From the NCBI GenBank assembly GCA_964403325.1, contig CAYOFO010000064.1, positions 1 to 5,930 of the forward strand: a DNA stretch of 5,930 nucleotides. Reading direction: 5' to 3'. This document shows positions 1-5,484 of this stretch, one piece after another. Numbering within the stretch: the first letter of the stretch is position 1; every line of letters begins with the position of its first letter. The position numbers and the translations under genes were made by a program. Source of the DNA: CAZQNF01 sp964403325. GTDB taxonomy: Bacteria; Patescibacteriota; Patescibacteriia; Magasanikbacterales; GWA2-37-8. The notes beneath the pieces are model-generated. The model saw nothing but the letters and a program-made list of their open reading frames with translations. It was not told where the DNA came from and ran no database searches.

Positions 1-242
1 ATTGGTGGCTACAGCGTACCGACGTTGAGGACGTGGCCCGCAAGTTGTCGCTGGATATTGTGCCGATCATCGGCAGCGGGACGCTGCATGAGTGCATTGA
101 CCGCGTTCGCGGTGGCATGGAGTCAACATGGGGCAAGTTTCAGGCGGAAGGTATCGTAGCGAGACCGGCGACGGAGTTGGTCAGTCGTGGTGGTCATCGG
201 ATTATCACGAAGATCAAGTGCCGCGATTTTTCGTCCATGTAA
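1..242 (+). CDS. RNA ligase family protein, C-terminal part (5' end outside window)
   Basis: The frame is open from the window edge (first full codon at base 3) to TAA at 240-242, giving the last 79 residues of a longer protein. A GTG at 33 is internal, because the reading frame and the family-like sequence (WLQRTDVEDVARKL) continue upstream of it. Two signatures of the covalent nucleotidyltransferase superfamily are visible: an AEGIVARP segment (visible residues 48-55) matching motif IV, and IITKIK (67-72) matching motif V, whose lysines contact the nucleotide phosphate. The spacing and the closing KxRDF match phage RNA ligases of the RNA_ligase (Rnl2-like) type. Such enzymes seal RNA nicks through an enzyme-AMP intermediate, and in phages are linked to repair of tRNAs cut by host defence nucleases. 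The catalytic lysine of motif I lies outside the window, so activity cannot be judged. A DNA ligase or capping-type relative is less likely. Confidence 0.8.
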   Translation, partial: WWLQRTDVEDVARKLSLDIVPIIGSGTLHECIDRVRGGMESTWGKFQAEGIVARPATELVSRGGHRIITKIKCRDFSSM

Positions 243-251
243 CAACTTATT

Positions 252-271
252 AACTGCTTTCGCGCAGTTTT
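252..271 (+). terminator. Possible weak intrinsic terminator after the RNA ligase gene
   Basis: AACTGC (252-257) and GCAGTT (264-269) form a perfect 6-bp stem with the 6-base loop TTTCGC. The T run 268-271 overlaps the end of the stem and is followed by AAT. The hairpin starts ten bases after the ligase stop codon and lies before the next gene at 294. The stem is short and the T run has only four bases, so termination would be partial at best. It could instead be an mRNA 3'-end stabiliser or a processing site. Confidence 0.4.
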
Positions 272-293
272 AATACTCAGTTGGATTTCATAA

Positions 294-590
294 GTGAAAC
301 GCATTGAAGTAAAAGAGAACGACAAGTATGGAGATCTCACGGTTATTCGTGAAGTCGAATCCAAAGGGAAGCGTCACGTTTTGTGCAAGTGTTCCTGCGG
401 AAACGAGGCTACGATACGCTTGGGGCATCTCCGTTCCGGACATTCGACAACGTGTGGTCGATGCGGCATCGAGTTCCAAGGACAGCGAAGGACTCTTTCC
501 GAATGGGCTTCGCTGTATGGGCTGAAGGAATCGACTCTCAGGGCTCGACTAAAGACGATGGACATTGGCGAGGCACTGAAAACATCATGA
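294..590 (+). CDS. Small zinc-ribbon and helix-turn-helix protein, HNH-endonuclease-like without the nuclease core
   Basis: This 98-residue protein starts at GTG 294. An in-frame TAA at 291-293 rules out a start further upstream, and the start leaves the usual short tail before YGDLTVI (residues 12-18). The N-terminal half resembles the zinc-binding module found ahead of phage HNH and AP2-type endonucleases: YGxLTVI, then a CxCxCG cluster (Cys31, Cys33, Cys35), an LRSG turn (46-49) and CGRCG (Cys54, Cys57). The C-terminal part (67-96, TLSEWASLYGLKESTLRARL followed by a short tail ending in EALKT) resembles the small helix-turn-helix element that ends many such nucleases. The His-Asn-His catalytic segment expected between them is absent, so this is probably a DNA-binding protein, either a nuclease remnant or a regulator. 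No convincing Shine-Dalgarno sequence precedes it. Its stop overlaps the next start (ATGA, 587-590). Function is unproven. Confidence 0.75.
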   Translation: MKRIEVKENDKYGDLTVIREVESKGKRHVLCKCSCGNEATIRLGHLRSGHSTTCGRCGIEFQGQRRTLSEWASLYGLKESTLRARLKTMDIGEALKTS

Positions 591-1003
591 CCGAGATAAA
601 ACCCGGACCAGAGTTAGATCGTGCAGTGGCAGAAGCGATAGGTCTAGTTTGCACCCATCGTGTTCTTTGCGGTGATATGCAAGTTTTTTTCGACCCGCGC
701 GACCCTGACCCGCTTCCAAGACTCAAAGAATTTTCCCCAAGCACCGACATGAACGATGCGTTTATGGCTTTAGATCAGTCGGATATCCTAACTGAAAACA
801 GAGTAGTGTTCAGAAGAGATATCACTGGTGAAAAATGGGAGATAGTTGACGTTTACGTAGGCAGTGAGCCGTTTACCTGCCACGAAATTATTTTAGCATC
901 AGAGGATAATCCGCCTCTCGCAGTATGCGCTGCCGTACTTAGAGGTGTTAGAGCTAGGAAACTAGCGGAAGAGTCAAGAGAAAGAATTCTGCAAGCAGAT
1001 TGA
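587..1003 (+). CDS. Phage ABA-sandwich-like protein of unknown function
   Basis: This 138-residue protein starts at ATG 587, overlapping the previous stop by four bases, which suggests translational coupling. GAGG at 570-573 is rather far upstream (13 bases). The frame stays open upstream to 383, but that part lies over the zinc-ribbon gene and looks like chance; the opening LDRAVAEAIG (residues 10-19) is what small phage proteins of this class begin with. FSPSTDMNDAFMAL (49-62) and PPLAVCAAVLRG (109-120) resemble the two conserved ends of the Phage_ABA_S fold, which has alternating strands and helices and no known activity. No catalytic motif, signal peptide or membrane segment is seen. Nine of its twelve arginines use AGA or AGG, unlike the terminase and portal genes, where CGN codons dominate. 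This suggests a separate origin as an accessory gene. Confidence 0.75.
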   Translation: MTEIKPGPELDRAVAEAIGLVCTHRVLCGDMQVFFDPRDPDPLPRLKEFSPSTDMNDAFMALDQSDILTENRVVFRRDITGEKWEIVDVYVGSEPFTCHEIILASEDNPPLAVCAAVLRGVRARKLAEESRERILQAD

Positions 1004-1034
1004 CGCTAGGTAGTCGTTACCCGATACTGCTTGA

Positions 1035-2939
1035 ATGAAATCTCTCTATTACGATCTCGCGCCTAGTGACCCCGTTGAAAATCTTCAGTGGCGAATTCGT
1101 TGCCGCGAACGTGCCTTGACGGACAAGCGTTTTCGCGATGCTCTGTTTCAAGCGTGCATGGATGACGTTCTTTTCTTCTGTGCTTTTGCTCTTTGGGTTT
1201 ACGAACCGCGATCTAAGGTGAAGCAAAAACCGATGGTGCCATGGTCTCACCAAGAGCCGGTGATTCTCGCCATGGACGAAACGATTTCCGAGGCAATGGA
1301 TACGGAGCATCCCGTTTCATTGACGCTCAAGAAGTCTCGTGCGCAAGGTGGAACGTATGTCTATCTCGCTGTGACGATGCACAGAGCAATGAGGGAGTCA
1401 GGGTTTACCATCGGTCTCGTTACGAGAAACGAAGCCCTGGTAGATTCAAAGGTCGATGACTCGGCGGTAATGTTCAAGGTCGCTTGGATGCTTGATCGAC
1501 TTCCGGCGTGGATGTTGCCCGATGGCTATTCGCGCAGCATGACCGACCACGTCATAAGACTTCCGAACGATTCAGGGTGGAGCGGTTACGCTGCGACAGG
1601 CGACGTAGCTCGGGGCGGTAGAACATCCGTTTTCTGTTTCGACGAGCCTGGAAGTGAAGAGTTCGTAGCTGGTAACAAAGACTATAAAATTTTGTCCTCG
1701 GTCAGTCACGTGTCAAACTGCATACTGCTAATTTCTACGTTTGGTGTCGATTCCGGTGTGTTCTATGAAGCGGCGACGGACAAGGACAATCCTCGAGTCT
1801 ACAGTTTGAGCTGGAAGGACAATCCAGATCACTCGAAGAACATCTACACGGTGAAGAAAGGTGTGGCTGTAGCTCTGCGTCCGGAAGAGCAAGAAGCAGT
1901 CACTGAGTATGTTGCTACGCATCAACGCGAAATCAAAGCGATCGAGCGCCGAGGTCACAAGATTGAAGATCACATTCAATCGCCATGGTACAACGCTCAC
2001 CGCCTACTCCCTGGTGCTACACCTCGATTCATCGCAAGAGAGCTAGATGAAGATTGCCGTGGTGCAGTCGGCAAAGTATTTTCAACGGACCTACTCGATC
2101 GCGTGAAACGAGATCACTGCAAGCGACCAATCTGGGTCGGAAATCCTGTGTTCGATTCCGAGACGTTGAAACTGACCGGATTGATTCCAAGAGAAGATGG
2201 AGCGCTAAAGCTGTGGTTCAAACCTGGAATCGACAACTCTCCGCCGATGGGACCGTTTACCGCTGGTTGCGATATCGCTTCGGGTGGCGTTAGCCAGTGG
2301 GCGACGAATTCCGTTCTGACAGCATTGGACAACCGAACAGGCGAGCAAGTAGTCGAGTATGCGATCAAAGGTCTTGAACCTCGTCCGTTCGCAAGACGCT
2401 GTGTTGGACTGTGCATGTGGCTATGGAACGCGCTTCTCGGATGGGAAGATTCAGGAGCGTCTGGAGGTTTCGGCAAGGAAGTTATGGAAGTCATTTACTA
2501 CGGCAATGTGTTCTTTCGAAACGTGACGCAGCTCGGTTCACAGAAGAAAAGCCGTAAACCAGGATGGCCATGCCAGGACGCGGACAAGGCTGATATGTTC
2601 GAACAATTCGCACTGGCAATGGAAGACGGAAAGTGTGTTCCTCGATCGGAAGAGATGATCGTAGAGTGCGGAGAATATGAGTGGGACGGTGGAAAAATCG
2701 TTCACGTTCCAACAAAAAACAAGGGAGCGACAGAGAAGAATCACGCCGACAGAGCAATTTCTGCGGCTGGCTGTTGGCTGGTATTTAACACCGATATTGC
2801 TTCCGATAAGATTGACACGAGCGAAGAAACTGGTCAAACTCCAGAGTACGGCAGCTTCTTGTGGCGAGAGCAACAGGAGCAGCGTGGAAAAAAACCTGGG
2901 AGCGTAGGCTACGGGATTCGAGATATTTTGCGTAACTAA
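1035..2939 (+). CDS. terL: Terminase large subunit (packaging ATPase and nuclease)
   Basis: This 634-residue protein is the motor that pumps phage DNA into the procapsid through the portal and cuts it to length. ATG 1035 follows an in-frame TGA directly (1032-1034), so the start cannot lie further upstream; no strong Shine-Dalgarno is seen. The N-terminal ATPase shows a deviant Walker A, KKSRAQGGT (99-107), Walker B SVFCFDE (198-204, Asp203 and Glu204), and a coupling motif LLISTFG (231-237). The linker segment SPWYNAH...RFIARELDED (316-340) is typical of this TerL group. The C-terminal RNase H-like nuclease shows Asp413 in the strand GCDIASGG, Glu471 or Asp472 in GWEDSGASGGFG, and Asp572 in HADRAIS, the expected acidic residues for two-metal cleavage. 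Walker A lacks the usual lysine before Thr107; terminases often use a basic residue at the start of the loop, here Lys99, Lys100 or Arg102. Length is full and no intein or frameshift is seen. Cos or pac type cannot be assigned. Confidence 0.95.
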   Translation: MKSLYYDLAPSDPVENLQWRIRCRERALTDKRFRDALFQACMDDVLFFCAFALWVYEPRSKVKQKPMVPWSHQEPVILAMDETISEAMDTEHPVSLTLKKSRAQGGTYVYLAVTMHRAMRESGFTIGLVTRNEALVDSKVDDSAVMFKVAWMLDRLPAWMLPDGYSRSMTDHVIRLPNDSGWSGYAATGDVARGGRTSVFCFDEPGSEEFVAGNKDYKILSSVSHVSNCILLISTFGVDSGVFYEAATDKDNPRVYSLSWKDNPDHSKNIYTVKKGVAVALRPEEQEAVTEYVATHQREIKAIERRGHKIEDHIQSPWYNAHRLLPGATPRFIARELDEDCRGAVGKVFSTDLLDRVKRDHCKRPIWVGNPVFDSETLKLTGLIPREDGALKLWFKPGIDNSPPMGPFTAGCDIASGGVSQWATNSVLTALDNRTGEQVVEYAIKGLEPRPFARRCVGLCMWLWNALLGWEDSGASGGFGKEVMEVIYYGNVFFRNVTQLGSQKKSRKPGWPCQDADKADMFEQFALAMEDGKCVPRSEEMIVECGEYEWDGGKIVHVPTKNKGATEKNHADRAISAAGCWLVFNTDIASDKIDTSEETGQTPEYGSFLWREQQEQRGKKPGSVGYGIRDILRN

Positions 2940-2952
2940 TAACATCTTTTTC

Positions 2953-2957
2953 GGAGG
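2953..2957 (+). promoter_or_regulatory. Strong Shine-Dalgarno sequence of the small gene after terL
   Basis: GGAGG lies nine bases before ATG 2967 and is the best ribosome binding site in the window. It fixes the start of the 82-residue protein and suggests that this protein is made in quantity, unlike the genes upstream, which lack a clear site. Confidence 0.85.
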
Positions 2958-2966
2958 TAAAACCCG

Positions 2967-3215
2967 ATGAGCGAAAGTAAGACTGAACCGAAGGTAGAGA
3001 CGCTTGAAGATAAGTTCGACAAGGCATTGGGAATTCTGGTAGATCAAATCCGCTCGAACCTCAAGCCAGTTGATCAGCTTCAACAGACTCAGGCAGTGTT
3101 GAACATGGTGCATGCAAAAACACAGCTCGAACACTCCAAGATAGCAGCGGCGCAGGCCGAAGCACAACTAAAAGAGGAAAAGCCAAAAACGACGAAACAA
3201 GGGGCCGGAACGTAA
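2967..3215 (+). CDS. Small charged helical protein between terminase and portal, function unknown
   Basis: This 82-residue protein has a strong GGAGG site and a start 27 bases after the terL stop. Residues 11-70 are rich in Leu, Ala, Gln, Glu and Lys and free of Gly, with a single Pro at 34, so they are predicted to form two long helices: 12-32, and 35-70 containing DQLQQTQAVLNMVHAKTQLE. The second is alanine- and glutamine-rich and could form a coiled coil. The tail (71-82) is Lys/Thr-rich and probably disordered. There is no signal peptide, membrane segment or catalytic motif, and I do not recognise a family. Its position suggests a role in packaging or head assembly, for example as a terminase partner or oligomeric accessory, but that rests on context only. 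Its last codons form the left arm of the inverted repeat that continues into the gap before the portal gene, so protein sequence and RNA structure may constrain each other. Confidence 0.85.
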   Translation: MSESKTEPKVETLEDKFDKALGILVDQIRSNLKPVDQLQQTQAVLNMVHAKTQLEHSKIAAAQAEAQLKEEKPKTTKQGAGT

Positions 3216-3328
3216 CACGTCCGGCAACATGAAGGCATAAGGCGGAGTAGCTATCGCTTAGAATGCCGTTAACATTCGCAGCCTTAACGGGGCCGTGACG
3301 TGAAAAAAACGTTCCGGCCCTTCGTTTT
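3194..3328 (+). repeat. Large imperfect inverted repeat with palindromic arms
   Basis: Bases 3194-3213 pair with 3309-3328 in a 20-bp helix with one A-C mismatch and two G-T pairs; its core GGGCCGGAACGT (3202-3213) is the exact reverse complement of ACGTTCCGGCCC (3309-3320). Further in, ACGTCCGGC (3217-3225) pairs with GCCGTGACGT (3292-3301) with one bulged T. Each arm also folds on itself: 3204-3213 with 3217-3225, and 3290-3301 with 3309-3320. The left arm overlaps the end of the 82-residue gene, whose TAA (3213-3215) falls at the tip of the left hairpin. No target-site duplication is seen at the ends, so an inserted element is not supported. A packaging or recombination signal remains possible. 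Confidence 0.85.
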
Positions 3329-3330
3329 TT
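3286..3330 (+). terminator. Probable intrinsic terminator just before the portal gene
   Basis: GGGCCG (3290-3295) pairs with CGGCCC (3315-3320) and ACGT (3298-3301) with ACGT (3309-3312), separated by a T-C mismatch and a G-T pair and closed by the loop GAAAAAA. AACG/CGTT (3286-3289 with 3323-3326) can lengthen the stem past a TT bulge. A run of six T follows (3325-3330). Stem, G+C content and T run suit Rho-independent termination, although TTCG separates the core stem from the run. A full stop 13 bases before an essential portal gene would be odd, so partial or conditional termination is more plausible. Confidence 0.6.
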
Positions 3331-3332
3331 CT

Positions 3333-3335
3333 AGG
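3333..3335 (+). promoter_or_regulatory. Weak, potentially hidden Shine-Dalgarno of the portal gene
   Basis: AGG lies seven bases before ATG 3343 and is the only candidate ribosome binding site. It sits in the 3' strand of the 7-bp helix 3278-3284/3333-3339, so it would be masked whenever that helix forms. Confidence 0.5.
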
Positions 3336-3342
3336 CTGCAAA

Positions 3343-5130
3343 ATGATTGATCTATCGAACAAGACGAAACGAGATAGGCTGTTAAAGGCCATCGCTTCAT
3401 CGCGAAGTGCGATGGAACCGTTTCGTCGTGTTCGAAAAGAGTTGATCAAGGACTACGTTGGTTCATGGTATTCCGAATCTGGTGCGGAAAACCCAACGCT
3501 CGTCAATCTCATTAACCAGACAGCTCGCATCTACACAATCTCGCTTGCTGCCAACAATCCCCAGGTGTTGGTTTCTACTCCGCGATCTGAGTCAATCGCG
3601 TTTGCTCGCCGGTTCGAGATCAACTTGAATAAGCTGATTAGCGACATGGCGCTAGATCAGACTTTCCGCTCAATTGTTCTGGATGCGTTCTTCTGCCTTG
3701 GGTGTGGTGTCGTGATGATGCGAGACACCGACACTCGCTTTCATGGAATGCTCGAAGGAGAAGAAGATGTTTGGATTGATCCAGGGCAACCATGGTTCAA
3801 TCGCGTTTCGATCGATGACTTGATTCTTGATATGCCAGCAAAGGAACTGAGCAAGATGCGGTACTGCGGACATCGCTACCGCGCAGATTACGAAAAGGTG
3901 ATGAACGAGCCTGGATATTCGAAAAAAGCCAAGGCTTTGCTACGACCTACCCAAAGATCTCACCACGACTCAACAGGGGCAGCTCGCGACATTGCTTCGG
4001 AATCCGGAAGTGCCGAGGATGATGATCTAAAAGACATGGTTTGGCTAATGGACATCTGGATTGCGGAAAACAATTCAATTGTCACCATGGCTTGCGATCA
4101 AGACATCGAACCACTCATCGAACGTGATTGGACTGGTTCCCAAGCAGGACCGTACAAGTTTTTGTCGCTTGGCGATACCCCCGACAACATTATTCCTACA
4201 TCGCCTGCGATCAACTTGAAGGGAATGCACGATCTCCAAAATAGACTGCATCGCAGGATGGAAGCTGATTCCGACGCTCACCGAATCGTCCAGGTATATC
4301 CTCCAGGTGCCGAAAACGACGCAAACGCGCTGCGCAATGCTGGAAGGAACGATTGGGTAAAAGGTACCAGCCCAGATCAGATCAAGCAGTTCGAGATGGG
4401 TGGAGTCGATCAGCGCGACATGGCGCTAGCGACATATCTGCAAACGACATTTGACCGCATGGCTGGCAACCTTCAGGCAATGGGCGGACTTGGAGCTCAG
4501 GCCGGAACAGTCGGGCAGGAAGAATTGATTCATGGTCAGTTGTCCAAGAACGTTGCGGACATGCGAACGTCCGTTGTCAACTTCGCAGCAACCTGCATTT
4601 TGGATCTTGGTCGGTTGATGTGGGAGGATCAGACTCTCGAGCTTCAGACGTCGATGCCTGTTGGTAACAGCGGAATTCAGGTCGATTCAAGCTGGACTCC
4701 CGATTACCGCATTGGCGAGTTCGAAGATTACGAGTTTCGTGTTGAACCGTACTCGATGGTGTTCAAGACTCCACAGCAGCACCTTCAAGAGTATTTCCAG
4801 GTGCTACAGCAGATCGCTCCATTGTGGCCGATGTTCCAAGCATCGGGCGCTACGCTCAATGCTCAAGTGCTCGTGAAGGAAATGGCTCGACTGTTGAACA
4901 AGCCGGAAATCGAGCAGTTGATCACGTTCGCTATTCCGACCGAAATGCTCGGAGGCGACCAAAACACTGTTCAGTCACCAGCGCATACAACGCGGGAAAC
5001 GATTCGTCGTAACGTTCCGACCGGAGGCACCGCGGAGAATCGCGCTAACTCGCTTATTCAAAGTCTGATGGGCTCGGGATCGCAGCTCAACGGGCAACAA
5101 AAAGCCGCGATGCAAAGGACACCAGCATGA
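3343..5130 (+). CDS. Portal protein
   Basis: This 595-residue protein is the probable dodecameric ring at the special capsid vertex through which TerL packages DNA and to which the tail attaches. The assignment rests on overall similarity to podovirus-like portals and on position directly after the terminase. Visible landmarks are an N-terminal helical region (1-40), a clip/wing-like segment with VWIDPGQPWFNRVSIDDLILD (143-163), the characteristic GPYKFLSLGDTPDNIIP (269-285), then a long helix INLKGMHDLQNRLHRRMEAD (290-309) that would be the stem helix lining the channel. A region rich in Gly and Ala (378-391) leads into another helix (EELIHGQLSKNVADM, 393-407). The C-terminus (540-595) is rich in Gln, Asn, Gly and Thr and probably flexible. 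ATG 3343 has only a weak AGG site; no better start is seen nearby. The gene sits behind the structured leader and overlaps the next gene by ATGA. Confidence 0.88.
   Translation: MIDLSNKTKRDRLLKAIASSRSAMEPFRRVRKELIKDYVGSWYSESGAENPTLVNLINQTARIYTISLAANNPQVLVSTPRSESIAFARRFEINLNKLISDMALDQTFRSIVLDAFFCLGCGVVMMRDTDTRFHGMLEGEEDVWIDPGQPWFNRVSIDDLILDMPAKELSKMRYCGHRYRADYEKVMNEPGYSKKAKALLRPTQRSHHDSTGAARDIASESGSAEDDDLKDMVWLMDIWIAENNSIVTMACDQDIEPLIERDWTGSQAGPYKFLSLGDTPDNIIPTSPAINLKGMHDLQNRLHRRMEADSDAHRIVQVYPPGAENDANALRNAGRNDWVKGTSPDQIKQFEMGGVDQRDMALATYLQTTFDRMAGNLQAMGGLGAQAGTVGQEELIHGQLSKNVADMRTSVVNFAATCILDLGRLMWEDQTLELQTSMPVGNSGIQVDSSWTPDYRIGEFEDYEFRVEPYSMVFKTPQQHLQEYFQVLQQIAPLWPMFQASGATLNAQVLVKEMARLLNKPEIEQLITFAIPTEMLGGDQNTVQSPAHTTRETIRRNVPTGGTAENRANSLIQSLMGSGSQLNGQQKAAMQRTPA
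5114..5119 (+). promoter_or_regulatory. Shine-Dalgarno sequence of the gene after the portal
   Basis: AAAGGA lies seven bases before ATG 5127, inside the end of the portal gene. It supports the overlapping start at 5127. Confidence 0.7.
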
Positions 5131-5447
5131 ACAAAGTCGTAACAAAACACAACGGCAAGGTCGTTTCCAAGGAAGAACTCGACAAGCTGATGCCTCCCAA
5201 GCCCGATTGGCTTGAAGGTCCAGCAATGACGGCTAACACCTACACGGAAACCGACCCGCTGATTTCCGAGGGTGCTGGAGTGCATCGCACACAAGTCGGC
5301 GAGGCAAGAGAAATGATTCGCCGACACAACATTGTCGGCGCTCAAGTTCTCGAAAACGGACAGGTTCGATTCACGAGTCGTAGGGGCAGAAGCGAGTTCC
5401 TAAAACGTCGTGGCTTACATGACAACGACGGAGGGTACTCGGACTAG
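5127..5447 (+). CDS. Small phage protein encoded after the portal, function unknown
   Basis: This 106-residue protein starts at ATG 5127, whose ATGA contains the portal stop, with AAAGGA at good spacing, so it is probably translationally coupled to the portal. The N-terminus (1-30) is basic and ends in a proline-containing PPKPDWLEG stretch. Residues 43-69 (PLISEGAGVHRTQVGEAREM and onward) look like a helix after a conserved turn. Residues 78-95 (GQVRFTSRRGRSEFLKRR) are strongly basic and may bind nucleic acid or an acidic partner, and the protein ends in LHDNDGGYSD. That overall layout, with a short acidic Gly-Tyr tail, recalls small hypothetical proteins encoded next to portals in other phages, but I cannot name a family. 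A role in head or connector assembly is inferred from position. No signal peptide, membrane helix or cysteine motif is present. Confidence 0.85.
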   Translation: MNKVVTKHNGKVVSKEELDKLMPPKPDWLEGPAMTANTYTETDPLISEGAGVHRTQVGEAREMIRRHNIVGAQVLENGQVRFTSRRGRSEFLKRRGLHDNDGGYSD

Positions 5448-5471
5448 TTCGAGACTCACAACACAATTCAC

Positions 5472-5475
5472 GGAG
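5472..5475 (+). promoter_or_regulatory. Shine-Dalgarno sequence of the putative scaffold gene
   Basis: GGAG lies nine bases before ATG 5485 and selects that start in the 37-base gap after the previous gene. Confidence 0.7.
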
Positions 5476-5484
5476 AAAAGCACA

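Larger units (their letters stand above)
3216..3342 (+). promoter_or_regulatory. Candidate bistable RNA leader (attenuator-like) upstream of the portal gene
   Basis: This 127-base gap has no gene but is dense in complementary segments. Fold 1: a hairpin at the preceding stop codon (3204-3225), a hairpin 3234-3267 (GGCAT with ATGCC plus inner pairs), a terminator-like hairpin (3290-3320), and an outer helix GCAGCCT/AGGCTGC (3278-3284 with 3333-3339). Fold 2: a long rod (3194-3213 with 3309-3328, and 3217-3225 with 3292-3301) closing a junction that can hold the hairpin 3234-3267 and a hairpin made of GTTAA/TTAAC (3268-3272 with 3284-3288, core of a 7-bp CCGTTAA/TTAACGG pair). Fold 2 destroys the terminator, pairs part of its U tract and blocks the outer helix over the portal Shine-Dalgarno. 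The pairing is read from the sequence; switching, ligand and direction of control are inference. It could also be a stable structured RNA. Confidence 0.5.

Noticed and set aside
99..107. TerL Walker A without the usual lysine read as an inactive ATPase (positions given as protein residues)
   Set aside because: Terminases commonly use a basic residue earlier in the loop, and Walker B, the coupling motif and the nuclease acids are all present, so activity is likely.
270..292. TAATACTCA resembling the start of a T7-type phage promoter
   Set aside because: Only the first six bases match; the remainder and the initiation region do not, and no second copy is seen in the window.
383..586. Upstream extension of the ABA-sandwich-like gene, overlapping the zinc-ribbon gene
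   Set aside because: The extension reads out of frame through a gene with clear zinc-binding motifs and looks unlike protein family sequence; ATG 587 gives a natural start with the common four-base overlap.
2114..2494. Minus-strand open frame of 126 codons inside terL
   Set aside because: It lies opposite the TerL linker and nuclease region, whose motifs are intact; the translated protein shows no family features.
2538..3167. Long open frame on the minus strand opposite the end of terL and the 82-residue gene
   Set aside because: It is antisense to two well-supported genes; its translation is rich in Cys, Phe and Leu with no recognisable domain, as expected of a shadow frame.
3191..3331. 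Miniature transposable element with terminal inverted repeats
   Set aside because: No flanking target duplication is seen, one arm is part of a coding sequence with its stop codon, and the palindromic arms with a T run fit an RNA structure better.
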